A stretch of DNA of 64,000 nucleotides from Bacteroides sp. 214 (GCF_010501015.1 NZ_QVML01000008.1:21841-85840); one strand, 5' to 3'; counted from the first letter of the stretch, positions 19,770 through 29,514 are shown. Notes: generated by a model not told the origin, from the letters alone. Program-made: numbers and translations.

Positions 19770-20285
19770 ATGGCAGTTAACAATAAAGTAAAGATTACTA
19801 ACGATTTAGAACTTAAAGATAGATTAGTTGCTATTAATCGTGTAACTAAAGTAACCAAAGGAGGTAGAACCTTTAGTTTCTCTGCTATTGTAGTTGTTGG
19901 TAATGAAGATGGTATCATTGGTTGGGGCTTAGGTAAAGCAGGTGAAGTAACTGCGGCTATTGCTAAAGGAGTAGAATCTGCAAAGAAAAACCTAATTAAA
20001 GTTCCTGTATTAAAAGGTACTGTTCCTCACGAACAAATTGCACGATTTGGTGGTGCTGAAGTATTTATAAAACCAGCATCTCATGGTACTGGTGTGGTAG
20101 CAGGTGGTGCTATGCGTGCTGTTTTGGAAAGTGTTGGTATTACCGATGTTTTGGCAAAATCAAAAGGTTCTTCAAATCCACACAACTTGGTTAAGGCTAC
20201 AATCCTAGCTTTAGGCGAGATGCGTGATGCAAGAATGGTTGCTCAAAATAGAGGAATTAGTATTGAAAAAGTATTTAGAGGATAA
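19770..20285 (+). CDS. rpsE: 30S ribosomal protein S5
   Basis: A 171-residue S5, which affects decoding accuracy. The double-stranded-RNA-binding part ([20 protein letters not shown]) and the [16 protein letters not shown] segment are seen. The stop is followed by AAGGAGGA, the ribosome-binding site of rpmD. Confidence 0.97.
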   Translation: MAVNNKVKITNDLELKDRLVAINRVTKVTKGGRTFSFSAIVVVGNEDGIIGWGLGKAGEVTAAIAKGVESAKKNLIKVPVLKGTVPHEQIARFGGAEVFIKPASHGTGVVAGGAMRAVLESVGITDVLAKSKGSSNPHNLVKATILALGEMRDARMVAQNRGISIEKVFRG

Positions 20286-20294
20286 GGAGGAATT

Positions 20295-20471
20295 ATGTCG
20301 ACTATAAAGATTAAGCAAACAAAAAGTAGAATTGGTGCTCCGGCTGATCAAAAAAGAACACTTGATGCACTAGGACTTCGCAAAATGAATCGCGTGGTTG
20401 AGCATGACGCAAATCCTGCTATTCTTGGGATGGTAAATAAAGTTAAGCACTTAGTTACCATTGTAGAGTAA
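20295..20471 (+). CDS. rpmD: 50S ribosomal protein L30
   Basis: A 58-residue L30. It starts MSTIKIKQTKSRIGAPADQK and carries TLDALGLRKMNRVVEH, the usual core. A GGAGG lies 5 bases before the ATG. It fills the gap between rpsE and rplO in normal order. Confidence 0.96.
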   Translation: MSTIKIKQTKSRIGAPADQKRTLDALGLRKMNRVVEHDANPAILGMVNKVKHLVTIVE

Positions 20472-20501
20472 TTATTTGTTGAATATTAAATGAATTACAA
20501 T

Positions 20502-20948
20502 ATGAATTTAAGTAATTTAAAACCTGCAAATGGGTCTACTAAAACAAAGAAAAGGATTGGACGTGGTGCTGGATCTGGATTAGGAGGAACTTCTACCAGA
20601 GGACATAAGGGTGCTAAATCCAGATCTGGTTATTCTAAAAAAATCGGTTTTGAAGGTGGACAAATGCCGTTGCAGCGTCGCGTTCCTAAATTTGGTTTCA
20701 AAAATATCAACCGGGTTGAATATAGAGCTATCAATTTGGATGTTATTCAAAAAATGGCTGAAGCAAATGGGTTAGATAAGATAGGTCTGAATGATTTTAT
20801 TGAGGCAGGTTTTATCTCTCCAAAGCAATTGGTTAAGATCTTGGGTAATGGCGCTTTAACAGCAAAAGTAGAAGTACAAGCACATGCATTCTCAAAAACA
20901 TCAATTGCTGCTATTGAAGCTGCGGGTGGAAATGCAGTAAAACTATAA
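20502..20948 (+). CDS. rplO: 50S ribosomal protein L15
   Basis: A 148-residue L15. The glycine-rich N-terminal arm (RIGRGAGSGLGGTSTRGHKG) threads into 23S rRNA. The ATG at 20502 gives the expected MNLSNLKPANG; the one at 20490 adds four residues. It lies four bases before secY. Confidence 0.95.
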   Translation: MNLSNLKPANGSTKTKKRIGRGAGSGLGGTSTRGHKGAKSRSGYSKKIGFEGGQMPLQRRVPKFGFKNINRVEYRAINLDVIQKMAEANGLDKIGLNDFIEAGFISPKQLVKILGNGALTAKVEVQAHAFSKTSIAAIEAAGGNAVKL

Positions 20949-20952
20949 CTCA

Positions 20953-22308
20953 ATGAAGAAAGCAATTGAAACATTAAAGAATATATGGAAGATTGAGGAT
21001 CTAAGACAAAGGATCCTCATCACCGTGTTGTTTGTAGCAATATATCGTTTTGGTTCGTTTATTGTGCTGCCGGGTATTAATCCTGCAATGTTGTCACAAC
21101 TGCACGAACAAACGAGTGAAGGTCTTCTTGCCCTACTGAATATGTTCTCGGGTGGGGCATTCTCGAATGCATCTATTTTTGCTTTGGGAATTATGCCTTA
21201 CATTTCTGCATCCATTGTAATTCAGTTATTAGCTATAGCAGTTCCTTATTTCCAGAAGTTACAGCGTGAAGGTGAAAGTGGCAGAAGGAAGATTAATCAG
21301 TATACTCGCTATTTAACAATTGCGATTTTGATTGTTCAAGGTCCTTCTTACCTAATAAATCTAAAAATGCAGGCAGGGTTAGCTCTGAATCCTGTGTTGG
21401 ACTGGACTACATTTATGGTAACCTCTACTATTATTCTTGCTGCAGGCAGTATGTTTGTTCTGTGGTTAGGTGAGAGAATTACTGATAAAGGAATTGGGAA
21501 TGGTATCTCTTTTATTATCTTAATTGGTATTATTGCACGCTTTCCTCAAGCTTTGGTACAAGAATTTTCTTCTCGTGTTATTGAAAGAGGTGGCGGTGGT
21601 CTGATTATGTTTTTAGTTGAGATTATTGTCTTGTTACTAGTTATTGCAGCTGCAATATTGCTAGTGCAAGGTACAAGAAAGATACCTGTGCAGTATGCTA
21701 AAAAGCTTGTAGGAAATAAACAATATGGGGGCGCAAGACAGTATATCCCATTAAAGGTAAATGCAGCTGGAGTTATGCCTATCATTTTTGCTCAAGCAAT
21801 TATGTTCATTCCAATTGCTTTCATGGGTTATTCTGATCCTAACTCAACAAGCGTTTTTTTATCAATAGCACGTGCTATGAGTGACTTCACTGGTTTTTGG
21901 TATAATTTTGTGTTTGCTGTTATGATTATATTATTTACATATTTTTATACGGCAATAACTATTAATCCAAACCAAATGGCTGAAGACATGAAAAGAAACA
22001 ATGGCTTTATTCCTGGTATTAAACCAGGAAAGAAGACAGCGGAGTATATTGACGATATTATGTCACGTATTACTTTGCCTGGTTCATTCTTTTTGGCATT
22101 AGTTGCTATAGCTCCTGCCTTTGCAGGTGTGTTTGGAATACAAACTGAATTTGCTCAATTTTTTGGCGGAACTTCTTTGTTGATTCTTGTTGGGGTTGTG
22201 CTTGATACATTGCAACAAGTAGAAAGCCATCTGTTAATGAGACATTATGATGGTTTACTTAAGTCTGGACGTATCAAAGGACGTGCAGGTAATGTATCTG
22301 CCTATTAA
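20953..22308 (+). CDS. secY: Preprotein translocase subunit SecY
   Basis: A 451-residue inner-membrane protein with ten predicted membrane helices, the channel of the Sec translocon. Signatures include RFGSFIVLPGINP in the plug/TM region, FALGIMPYISASIVIQLL in TM2 and ITDKGIGNGISFII. A location between rplO and map is the usual Bacteroidota order. Confidence 0.97.
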   Translation: MKKAIETLKNIWKIEDLRQRILITVLFVAIYRFGSFIVLPGINPAMLSQLHEQTSEGLLALLNMFSGGAFSNASIFALGIMPYISASIVIQLLAIAVPYFQKLQREGESGRRKINQYTRYLTIAILIVQGPSYLINLKMQAGLALNPVLDWTTFMVTSTIILAAGSMFVLWLGERITDKGIGNGISFIILIGIIARFPQALVQEFSSRVIERGGGGLIMFLVEIIVLLLVIAAAILLVQGTRKIPVQYAKKLVGNKQYGGARQYIPLKVNAAGVMPIIFAQAIMFIPIAFMGYSDPNSTSVFLSIARAMSDFTGFWYNFVFAVMIILFTYFYTAITINPNQMAEDMKRNNGFIPGIKPGKKTAEYIDDIMSRITLPGSFFLALVAIAPAFAGVFGIQTEFAQFFGGTSLLILVGVVLDTLQQVESHLLMRHYDGLLKSGRIKGRAGNVSAY

Positions 22309-22320
22309 ATTACTTGAAGA

Positions 22321-23121
22321 ATGATATTTCTTAAAACAGATGATGAAATAGAATTGCTTCGCCAAAGTAATATTTTGGTGGGAAAAGCATTGGCTGAAAT
22401 AGCTAAATTGATCAAACCAGGTATTACAACGGCACAATTAGACAAGGTTGCTGAGGAATTCATAAGGGATAATGGTGCTATACCAACATTCAAGGGCTTT
22501 CCTAACCAATATGGTGAACCTTTCCCTGCATCTATTTGCACTTCGGTTAATGAACAAGTTGTTCATGGTATACCAAGTACTAAAGTTGTGTTGAAAGAAG
22601 GAGATATTGTTTCCATTGATTGTGGCACATATATGAATGGTTTTTGTGGAGATTCTGCATATACCTTTTGTGTAGGTGAGGTGTCAAAAGAGGTTTTTGA
22701 ACTTCTTAAAGTCACTAAGGAGGCTTTATATATTGGTATACAGCAAGCTGTCCAAGGTAAAAGAATTGGTGATATAGGAAATGTCATACAAACACATTGC
22801 GAATCTAATTCTTATGGAGTTGTGCGCGAATTTGTAGGACATGGAATAGGAAAAGAAATGCATGAAGACCCACAAGTTCCAAATTATGGCAAAAGAGGCT
22901 ATGGGACACAATTGAAAAGTGGACTCTGTATTGCTATTGAGCCAATGATTACTTTGGGAAGTCGTCAAATTGTAATGGATAAAGATGGTTGGACTGTTTC
23001 TACAAAAGACCATAAGTATGCAGCGCATTTTGAACATACTGTAGCTGTAAAGGCTGGGAAAGCAGATATTTTATCATCATTTGAATTCATTGAAGAAGTT
23101 TTAGGAAATAAAGCAATTTAA
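22321..23121 (+). CDS. map: Methionine aminopeptidase, type I
   Basis: A 266-residue enzyme that removes the N-terminal methionine from new proteins. Metal-binding residues are visible: D in VSIDCGTY, D in [10 protein letters not shown] in [13 protein letters not shown] in IAIEPMIT and E in HFEHTVAV. The length matches type I without an N-terminal extension. It is one base from infA. Confidence 0.96.
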   Translation: MIFLKTDDEIELLRQSNILVGKALAEIAKLIKPGITTAQLDKVAEEFIRDNGAIPTFKGFPNQYGEPFPASICTSVNEQVVHGIPSTKVVLKEGDIVSIDCGTYMNGFCGDSAYTFCVGEVSKEVFELLKVTKEALYIGIQQAVQGKRIGDIGNVIQTHCESNSYGVVREFVGHGIGKEMHEDPQVPNYGKRGYGTQLKSGLCIAIEPMITLGSRQIVMDKDGWTVSTKDHKYAAHFEHTVAVKAGKADILSSFEFIEEVLGNKAI

Positions 23122-23122
23122 T

Positions 23123-23341
23123 ATGGCAAAGCAGTCCGCAATTGAACAAGATGGAACAATCATTGAAGCATTGTCTAATGCAATGTTTCGGGTTGAGTTA
23201 GAAAATGGACATGAGATTACTGCGCATATATCCGGTAAGATGCGTATGCATTATATAAAAATTTTGCCGGGAGATAAGGTAAGAGTCGAAATGTCGCCTT
23301 ATGATCTTTCAAAAGGAAGAATTGTATTTAGATATAAATAA
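23123..23341 (+). CDS. infA: Translation initiation factor IF-1
   Basis: A 72-residue OB-fold protein that occupies the A site during initiation. [40 protein letters not shown] and GRIVFRYK are typical. It follows map directly and precedes rpmJ. Confidence 0.97.
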   Translation: MAKQSAIEQDGTIIEALSNAMFRVELENGHEITAHISGKMRMHYIKILPGDKVRVEMSPYDLSKGRIVFRYK

Positions 23342-23349
23342 ATTAAGAT

Positions 23350-23466
23350 ATGAAAGTAAGAGCATCATTAAAGAAACGTACGCCAGAATGTAAAATTGTA
23401 AGACGTAATGGCCGTTTGTATGTTATTAACAAGAAGAATCCTAAGTATAAACAACGTCAAGGATAA
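23350..23466 (+). CDS. rpmJ: 50S ribosomal protein L36, cysteine-poor form
   Basis: A 38-residue L36: [17 protein letters not shown] at the start and [11 protein letters not shown] at the end. Only one cysteine remains (C14) of the three-cysteine-plus-histidine zinc site, so this form cannot bind zinc in the usual way. It lies between infA and rpsM as expected. Confidence 0.96.
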   Translation: MKVRASLKKRTPECKIVRRNGRLYVINKKNPKYKQRQG

Positions 23467-23471
23467 TTCGT

Positions 23472-23479
23472 TATTTTTG
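23472..23479 (+). promoter_or_regulatory. Possible internal promoter box before rpsM
   Basis: TATTTTTG matches TAnnTTTG and lies 23 bases before the rpsM ATG, but no TTG is seen at the right distance upstream. It could be chance in AT-rich sequence. Confidence 0.3.
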
Positions 23480-23501
23480 CAAGAAAAATAAAAATTGATA
23501 T

Positions 23502-23882
23502 ATGGCTATAAGAATAGTTGGTGTAGATTTACCTCAAAATAAGAGAGGTGAGATTGCGTTAACCTATATTTATGGGATTGGACGCAGTAGTGCAGCTAAA
23601 ATATTAGACAAGGCTGGAATTGATAGAGATATTAAAGTAAAGGACTGGACTGATGATCAGGCGGCTAAAATACGTGAAGTAATTGGCGAAGATCATAAAG
23701 TGGAAGGTGATTTACGCTCTGAGGTGCAATTGAACATTAAGCGATTAATGGATATTGGCTGCTATCGTGGAATTCGTCATCGTATCGGTTTGCCGGTAAG
23801 AGGTCAAAGCACAAAGAACAATGCGCGTACACGTAAGGGTAGAAAGAAAACGGTTGCAAATAAGAAAAAAGCTACTAAATAA
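23502..23882 (+). CDS. rpsM: 30S ribosomal protein S13
   Basis: A 126-residue S13 in the 30S head. It shows the helix-hairpin-helix segment [14 protein letters not shown] and the [20 protein letters not shown] tail that reaches the P-site tRNA. It begins the alpha part of the cluster. Confidence 0.97.
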   Translation: MAIRIVGVDLPQNKRGEIALTYIYGIGRSSAAKILDKAGIDRDIKVKDWTDDQAAKIREVIGEDHKVEGDLRSEVQLNIKRLMDIGCYRGIRHRIGLPVRGQSTKNNARTRKGRKKTVANKKKATK

Positions 23883-23893
23883 TAATTGTTGAT

Positions 23894-24283
23894 ATGGCAA
23901 AAAAAACAGTCGCAGCAAAGAAGAGAAATGTTAAGGTAGATGCAAACGGACAATTACATGTTCATTCATCTTTCAACAATATTATTGTTTCTCTGGCTAA
24001 TAGTGAAGGACAGATCATTTCATGGTCTTCTGCAGGTAAAATGGGATTTAGAGGTTCTAAGAAGAACACTCCTTATGCAGCGCAAATGGCTGCTCAAGAT
24101 TGTGCTAAAATTGCATTTGATCTTGGCTTGAGAAAGGTAAAAGCATACGTAAAAGGACCTGGTAATGGACGTGAGTCTGCTATTAGAACAATTCATGGTG
24201 CTGGTATTGAAGTAACAGAAATAGTTGATGTAACTCCACTACCACATAATGGTTGTCGTCCTCCTAAAAGACGTAGAGTATAA
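23894..24283 (+). CDS. rpsK: 30S ribosomal protein S11
   Basis: A 129-residue S11 on the 30S platform. It shows [29 protein letters not shown] and the conserved end [19 protein letters not shown] 113-base structured gap follows before rpsD. Confidence 0.97.
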   Translation: MAKKTVAAKKRNVKVDANGQLHVHSSFNNIIVSLANSEGQIISWSSAGKMGFRGSKKNTPYAAQMAAQDCAKIAFDLGLRKVKAYVKGPGNGRESAIRTIHGAGIEVTEIVDVTPLPHNGCRPPKRRRV

Positions 24284-24301
24284 TCTGAATTAAAACGATG
24301 T

Positions 24302-24367
24302 AACTTGAATTTGTTTTAGGATTGCATTAATTTCTCTCTGCAATCGCGGCTGCAACAAACGCAAGTT
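24302..24367 (+). promoter_or_regulatory. Structured RNA leader upstream of rpsD (candidate S4 autoregulatory element)
   Basis: Three perfect nested 6-bp helices: AACTTG (24302-24307) with CAAGTT (24362-24367), TTTGTT (24310-24315) with AACAAA (24354-24359), and GATTGC (24320-24325) with GCAATC (24340-24345). The internal loops are AA/CG and TTAG/GCGGCTGC, and the apical loop has 14 bases. It ends 29 bases before the rpsD ATG. S4 commonly regulates its own mRNA, and leader candidates for S4 have been predicted in Bacteroidia as I recall. Confidence 0.6.
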
Positions 24368-24396
24368 CATGATTAAACAATTTAATAAAAAAAGAA

Positions 24397-25002
24397 ATGG
24401 CAAGATATACTGGACCTAAGTCAAGGATTGCGAGAAAGTTTGGTGAAGCAATTTTCGGACCGGATAAAGTTCTTTCAAAGAAAAATTATCCTCCCGGGCA
24501 ACATGGAAATTCACGGAAAAGAAAAACTTCTGAGTACGGAATTCAACTTCGCGAAAAACAAAAAGCAAAATATACTTATGGTGTATTAGAAAAACAATTC
24601 CGCAACTTGTTTGACAAGGCTGCAACTAAAAAAGGTATTACAGGTGAAATCCTTCTTCAAATGCTTGAAGGACGTCTTGATAATATCGTATTCCGTTTGG
24701 GAATTGCTCCTACTCGATCGGCTGCTCGTCAGTTGGTTTCTCACCGTCATATTACTGTAGATGGAAAGGTTGTAAACGTTCCTTCTTATGCGGTAAAACC
24801 AGGTCAACTTGTTGGTGTACGGGAGAGATCGAAGTCGTTAGAAGTTATCGCTAACTCTTTGGCTGGTTTCAACCATAGCAAGTATGCTTGGTTGGAATGG
24901 GACGAAACCTCAAAAGTAGGCAAATTATTGCATATTCCTGAGCGTGCAGACATCCCCGAAAACATAAAAGAACATTTGATTGTAGAATTGTACTCTAAAT
25001 AA
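24397..25002 (+). CDS. rpsD: 30S ribosomal protein S4
   Basis: A 201-residue S4, the main 16S 5'-domain assembly protein and in many bacteria a translational repressor of the alpha genes. The S4 RNA-binding domain is visible at [20 protein letters not shown] and [14 protein letters not shown]. The N-terminus ([17 protein letters not shown]) has no CxxC pairs, so it is the zinc-free form. It is preceded by the nested-helix leader at 24302-24367. Confidence 0.97.
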   Translation: MARYTGPKSRIARKFGEAIFGPDKVLSKKNYPPGQHGNSRKRKTSEYGIQLREKQKAKYTYGVLEKQFRNLFDKAATKKGITGEILLQMLEGRLDNIVFRLGIAPTRSAARQLVSHRHITVDGKVVNVPSYAVKPGQLVGVRERSKSLEVIANSLAGFNHSKYAWLEWDETSKVGKLLHIPERADIPENIKEHLIVELYSK

Positions 25003-25013
25003 TAATTAATTTC

Positions 25014-26006
25014 ATGGCGATATTAGCATTTCAAAAACCTGATAAAGTATTAATGTTGGATGCGGATTCAAAATTCGGAAAATTTGAATTTCGTCCGTTG
25101 GAGCCTGGCTTTGGTATTACAGTAGGTAATGCGTTGCGCCGTATTTTACTTTCTTCATTAGAAGGGTACGCTATCACTACTATTAAGATAGAAGGTGTTG
25201 AGCATGAATTTGCAAGCATACCAGGAGTAAGAGAGGACGTGACTAACATTATCTTAAACCTGAAACAAGTTAGATTCAAACAAGTAGTTGAAGAATTTGA
25301 GAGTGAGCGAGTAAGTATCACTATAGAGAATTCGAGTGAATTTAAGGCAGGTGACATTGGCAAGTATTTGACTGGATTTGAAGTGTTAAATCCTGAATTA
25401 GTTATTTGTCATTTAGAGGCACAAGCGTCTATACAGATTGACATTACTATCAACAAAGGTCGTGGATATGTACCTGCTGAGGAAAACCGCGAGTACTGTA
25501 CTGATGTAAATGTCATTCCAATTGATTCGATTTATACACCGATCCGTAATGTAAAATACTTGGTTGAAAATTTCCGTGTAGAACAAAAAACCGACTACGA
25601 GAAACTTGTTCTGGAGATTACAACTGATGGTTCCATACATCCGAAAGAAGCACTGAAAGAAGCAGCTAAAATCCTTATTTATCATTTCATGCTGTTCTCA
25701 GACGAAAAAATTACGCTTGAGACTGCTGATATTGATGGTAATGAAGAGTTTGATGAGGAGGTTCTTCATATGCGTCAATTATTGAAAACAAAACTTACCG
25801 ATATGGATTTATCAGTACGTGCCCTCAATTGCTTGAAGGCTGCTGATGTTGAAACATTGGGAGACTTAGTGCAATTCAATAAAACTGATCTGCTAAAATT
25901 CAGAAACTTTGGGAAGAAATCGCTTACCGAGCTTGATGATTTGCTGGAAAGTCTGAATCTGTCGTTTGGAACCGATATTAGTAAATATAAATTAGATAAA
26001 GAATAA
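25014..26006 (+). CDS. rpoA: RNA polymerase alpha subunit
   Basis: A 330-residue alpha subunit. The N-terminal assembly domain includes [20 protein letters not shown] and the C-terminal DNA/activator-binding domain includes [16 protein letters not shown] and [14 protein letters not shown]. The length is normal for Bacteroidota. It lies between rpsD and rplQ, each within about a dozen bases. Confidence 0.98.
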   Translation: MAILAFQKPDKVLMLDADSKFGKFEFRPLEPGFGITVGNALRRILLSSLEGYAITTIKIEGVEHEFASIPGVREDVTNIILNLKQVRFKQVVEEFESERVSITIENSSEFKAGDIGKYLTGFEVLNPELVICHLEAQASIQIDITINKGRGYVPAEENREYCTDVNVIPIDSIYTPIRNVKYLVENFRVEQKTDYEKLVLEITTDGSIHPKEALKEAAKILIYHFMLFSDEKITLETADIDGNEEFDEEVLHMRQLLKTKLTDMDLSVRALNCLKAADVETLGDLVQFNKTDLLKFRNFGKKSLTELDDLLESLNLSFGTDISKYKLDKE

Positions 26007-26007
26007 G

Positions 26008-26493
26008 ATGAGACATAATAAAAAGTTTAATCACTTAGGTCGTACTGCTTCTCATAGAAGTGCTATGTTGTCGAATATGGCATGTTCTTTGATTAAGCAC
26101 AAAAGAATCACTACGACTGTAGCAAAGGCTAAAGCGTTGAAAAAATTTGTTGAGCCTTTGATCACTAAATCAAAAGATGATACAACCAATTCTCGCCGTG
26201 TTGTATTTAGCAACTTGCAAGATAAATATGTTGTAACAGAACTTTTCAAGGAAATATCAGTAAAAATTGGTGATCGCCCGGGTGGATATACTCGTATTAT
26301 CAAAACTGGTAATCGTTTAGGTGACAACGCAGAAATGTGTTTTATTGAGCTTGTTGACTACAACGAAAACATGTTGAAGGAAAAAGCTACAAAGAAAGCA
26401 GGACGTACTCGTCGCTCTAAGAAAGCAGCAACCGAAGCTCCTGTGCAAGCAGTTGAAGCTCCTACTACTGAAGAAGCACCAGCAGCAGAATAA
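26008..26493 (+). CDS. rplQ: 50S ribosomal protein L17
   Basis: A 161-residue L17. The core ([20 protein letters not shown], then [18 protein letters not shown]) matches the family. The last 40 or so residues form a low-complexity Lys/Ala/Glu tail ending EEAPAAE that is absent from E. coli L17 but usual in Bacteroidota. It is the last gene of the cluster and is followed by a terminator. Confidence 0.96.
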   Translation: MRHNKKFNHLGRTASHRSAMLSNMACSLIKHKRITTTVAKAKALKKFVEPLITKSKDDTTNSRRVVFSNLQDKYVVTELFKEISVKIGDRPGGYTRIIKTGNRLGDNAEMCFIELVDYNENMLKEKATKKAGRTRRSKKAATEAPVQAVEAPTTEEAPAAE

Positions 26494-26512
26494 TTTATTA
26501 GCATATATCAAG

Positions 26513-26542
26513 AAAAGCTATCCTAATAGGGTAGCTTTTTTT
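26513..26542 (+). terminator. Terminator of the ribosomal cluster
   Basis: Stem AAAAGCTATCC (26513-26523) with GGGTAGCTTTT (26529-26539), loop TAATA, followed by a T run. It lies 20 bases after the rplQ stop. Confidence 0.9.
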
Positions 26543-26649
26543 GTATATTATTATCTCACTGAGTTTTATCTCAAAATTCACGGAGAAAAAATTATAGAAT
26601 GAACATTTCTTACCCTGGTTTGTTCTCAATTAATAAAGTAAAGAAAATA

Positions 26650-27018
26650 ATGCCATTTGTACGATTCATATTATTGAGCACTTTAATGATGCTGTTTTGT
26701 AGTACTGTTAATGCAGCACCACAAAACAAATATGCTATTGCCGAAAATGTGTCTGCTTTAGATGAATGGCAAGGTGTCTCGCTTGAGGCAGAGTTTGGCG
26801 GTATTTCTTTGTTTAATAGTTCTATTTCTTTTATACAAGTGCGCTGTATAAGAGCTGAGGATACAATACATAGCCATCGCATAATGTTGCGACAAATTTC
26901 AAATCGTCAAACTAGTCTCTCAAAACAGCAAAAATCTATTGACTGTAATTTACTACAAGCGCTTGTACACCCGCACAGTGAATTTACGTTATTTACTTTG
27001 CGGCATCTTATCATTTAG
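26650..27018 (+). CDS. Small exported protein of unknown function
   Basis: A 122-residue protein that I do not recognise. The ATG at 26650 gives a good signal peptide (MPFVRFILLSTLMMLFCSTVNA, cleavage after NA); the longer frame from 26599 would put 17 residues in front of it. The mature part is about 100 residues, has two cysteines, and shows no known domain. It stands between the ribosomal terminator and a small membrane-protein gene on the same strand. No promoter box is clear. It may be a real lineage-specific gene, or a chance frame with a signal-like start; the moderate confidence reflects that. Confidence 0.45.
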   Translation: MPFVRFILLSTLMMLFCSTVNAAPQNKYAIAENVSALDEWQGVSLEAEFGGISLFNSSISFIQVRCIRAEDTIHSHRIMLRQISNRQTSLSKQQKSIDCNLLQALVHPHSEFTLFTLRHLII

Positions 27019-27095
27019 CATTTAGTTGTTATGTATTGCACTGTCTTTTTGATAGTGAGCTTAAATTATTACAAACAATTAAATCAAACAAAATT

Positions 27096-27629
27096 ATGTC
27101 ATCAAAAATAATGGATGCAACTTTGGTTACATCTGCACCAACTGATATTACAAATCGCATCAATACTTTTACACTTGTTCAAGCACTTGCTATTATTTTT
27201 GCAGGTGTAGTTATGCTAATTAGCGCGAATAAAATAGATGAAAATGCCTTTATATTGAAGGCGGTTTTAGAGATTGCCGGACTACTTATAATTCTTCTCG
27301 GTGCTGTCCGATTTATGAGTAAGCCAATGATAAAAGTTTACCTGCCTACCGGAAGTGCGGCTCAGGAGTTATCTCTCTTTTTTGACTTGAGACATGCCGA
27401 TGAACTGAAAAAATGTATTAATAGCGGCATTTTTCCAACTAACGGGATGTCTGGGAACGACGAAAATGGTAATTTGCGTATGGATATTATACTTTCTAAG
27501 GATGGACAGTTTGCAGCCGTCCAACTCTTCCAGTTTATTCCTTATGCATATAAACCTATTACAGAACTACAGCGTTTCACGAGTGAAGAAGCAGAAAAGC
27601 TCAATTCCTTTTTGCAGTTTATTCGTTAA
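27096..27629 (+). CDS. Small membrane protein with two transmembrane helices
   Basis: A 177-residue protein that I do not recognise by family. Two hydrophobic helices lie at about 24-45 (TLVQALAIIFAGVVMLIS) and 53-75 (FILKAVLEIAGLLIILLG). A soluble C-terminal domain of about 100 residues follows, containing PTGSAAQELSLFFDLRHADE and ending in an acidic stretch and a helix. The ATG at 27096 (MSSKIMDATLVT) is preferred over 27036, since a normal-looking AT-rich leader precedes it. The gene is followed at once by a terminator that lies over the 3' end of the converging MutS-family gene. Function is unknown. Confidence 0.65.
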   Translation: MSSKIMDATLVTSAPTDITNRINTFTLVQALAIIFAGVVMLISANKIDENAFILKAVLEIAGLLIILLGAVRFMSKPMIKVYLPTGSAAQELSLFFDLRHADELKKCINSGIFPTNGMSGNDENGNLRMDIILSKDGQFAAVQLFQFIPYAYKPITELQRFTSEEAEKLNSFLQFIR

Positions 27630-27676
27630 CAAAAAACATTTCTTCAAAGAACGGGGAAACAGAAGCTAATATAAAG

Positions 27677-27714
27677 TGGGGTTAGTCATCGATAACGGCT
27701 ATCCCCATTTTTTT
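27677..27714 (+). terminator. Terminator of the small membrane-protein gene, overlapping the end of the MutS-family gene
   Basis: Stem TGGGGTTAG (27677-27685) with CTATCCCCA (27699-27707), one mismatch, followed by seven T. The left arm contains the minus-strand TAA stop of the MutS-family gene, so the terminator is built from the last codons of the opposing gene. Confidence 0.7.
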
Positions 27715-29496
27715 CATCAAGAAACAGGCATTCATATTTTGAACGACTCCCGGTTTCATGCGGTAGGGAAAGTGCAGTTCGTTCTCTTTAATTTCGGCTT
27801 CAAAGCAAAAATTGTTGATATTATTAGGAAAGTCTTCTACAAGTTTACCCAGTTGAATGTCGTGTGTTGCAATGATGCCGTTGGTTCGAAGGGCTAATAG
27901 CTGACTGATGAGGGCAAGGGATCCTTTTTGTTTATCAAGCGAATTTGTTCCTTTTAATATTTCGTCGAGGATGATGAAGAGTTTTTCGCCAGCTTGTAAT
28001 TTTTCAATGATTAGTTTCAGGCGTTTTAACTCAGCAAAAAAATAAGACTCATTATCATTGAGCGAATCGGTTGTTCGTAAGCTAGTAACAAGTTGAGTAG
28101 GACAGAGGGTCATTTGCTTGGCAAATACGGGCGCCCCTATGCAACCTAGGAGAAAATTCACGCCTACAGTACGTAGGTAGGTGCTTTTGCCTGCCATGTT
28201 TGCACCTGTTATAATGATAAAGAAGGGTCGTTTGCTTATTTCAATATCATTCTGTATGCATTTATCTAACTTCATTAATGGGTGTCCCAGTTGTTTAGCT
28301 TGTAATATAAAGTTTTCTTCCACTATTTGGGGATAAGTATAGGATGGGTTGTTATAGGCAAAGGTTGATAGCGAACAGAGTGCATCAATTTGCTTGATAG
28401 CTTCAAACCAATGGGGGAGATCTTTGGCGGATTTTTCTTTCCAATTTTCAATGCGGATGATTTGACGGAGCTCCCAAAGAAACAATCCGTTCAAGAGGAA
28501 ATTCATCAGTAGATTGTTACGTTGATCAAGTGTGTGCATCAAACCAGCCAGCTCCTTAACCGTTGCCGAAGCTGTTTTATTCTCATTGGCTACAAGAGAT
28601 TTCGCTTGATTCAGTAAAGACGATCGCATCTCTCTTTGCTCAATTAGATGAATTAACTTGGCATATGTTCCTATGATTTGCAATTTCTTTCCAAATTTAC
28701 TTTGAATTCGTCCAATCTTTTTGGACAACAAGATACTTAGGAAGAAAAAACCAATGAAGACGCTACTAAAGACACTGAGCGAAACTATATTTGCTAACAT
28801 CAGGCCGGCTAGTGCTGCATTTATTGTAAATGCCAGCGTTGGTAACACTCGGAAAATGCTCCTGTTCTTATAGATTTTCGGCTCATTTGCCCATTCTATA
28901 ATTTCTTCCTCATCGGTTGTTTCGTCTTTATAGATTAATCCTAATATCCGGAATTTTTGTCTGAATTGTATATCAGTACTTAATTCCTGAACAGCCTTTT
29001 GTCTTTCTTCAATCTCTTTCTTGTTGGTCGAGTGGTTAGCAAGCCATTCTGCCAATCTTCTTTTTCCTACTTCAGTACAGGTTCTGTTAATAAGCTGAAA
29101 GAGTGAATGCTCTCCAAATAAATCCAGATCCAGTGAATAGAGATGCTCCGTATCGAGAAATTCTTTTCCGTCCTCAAAATCTGAAAAATCATGATTTAAA
29201 GCACGAATTTCTTGTTCGTTTATGGCAATTTTAGTTTCCAGATATTCCTTCTTATAGAACAATTTATTGTGTTTAACTACCAATAGAAGAAAAGGAATAA
29301 TTGTAGCGACAATGATTAACGATATAATTGATATTCCCATTCCCCAAAAATGAATAACCCCACAAACTCCTGCTATGACTAAGACTAAACGGATGGTTCC
29401 TATACGATAAATCTCTTTTTGTACTTTGCTGAGCTTTTGTCGACTTTTGTCAGCAATGTTTTCGTATATTGCTTTGATGTTGTTAATTTGTTCCAT
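27682..29496 (-). CDS. Membrane-anchored MutS-family ATPase
   Basis: A 604-residue protein with the MutS ATPase domain but no mismatch-recognition domain. Two hydrophobic segments lie at about 35-80 and two more at about 210-255 (LPTLAFTINAALAGLMLANI and following), so the protein is probably in the inner membrane. A helical lever region follows, then Walker A GANMAGKSTYLR (about 431-442), Walker B LFIILDEILKGTNS (about 505-518) and the TTHD-like IIATHD. The family is often annotated as MutS-related protein in Bacteroidota and its role is not settled; classical mismatch repair is unlikely without domain I. It has its own promoter box at 29515-29522 and converges with the small membrane-protein gene. 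Confidence 0.85.
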   Translation of the reverse strand: MEQINNIKAIYENIADKSRQKLSKVQKEIYRIGTIRLVLVIAGVCGVIHFWGMGISIISLIIVATIIPFLLLVVKHNKLFYKKEYLETKIAINEQEIRALNHDFSDFEDGKEFLDTEHLYSLDLDLFGEHSLFQLINRTCTEVGKRRLAEWLANHSTNKKEIEERQKAVQELSTDIQFRQKFRILGLIYKDETTDEEEIIEWANEPKIYKNRSIFRVLPTLAFTINAALAGLMLANIVSLSVFSSVFIGFFFLSILLSKKIGRIQSKFGKKLQIIGTYAKLIHLIEQREMRSSLLNQAKSLVANENKTASATVKELAGLMHTLDQRNNLLMNFLLNGLFLWELRQIIRIENWKEKSAKDLPHWFEAIKQIDALCSLSTFAYNNPSYTYPQIVEENFILQAKQLGHPLMKLDKCIQNDIEISKRPFFIIITGANMAGKSTYLRTVGVNFLLGCIGAPVFAKQMTLCPTQLVTSLRTTDSLNDNESYFFAELKRLKLIIEKLQAGEKLFIILDEILKGTNSLDKQKGSLALISQLLALRTNGIIATHDIQLGKLVEDFPNNINNFCFEAEIKENELHFPYRMKPGVVQNMNACFLMKKMGIAVIDD

Positions 29497-29514
29497 TTTT
29501 GATCATTTAAAGTA

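Noticed and set aside
24340..24396. tRNA gene in the rpsK-rpsD gap
   Set aside because: The gap has stems, but no cloverleaf, T-loop (GTTCRA) or acceptor pairing.
26985..27001. Promoter box TTTACTTTGCG before the 27096 gene
   Set aside because: It has one base too few between TA and TTTG, and it lies in the coding frame of the preceding gene; kept only as a weak possibility.
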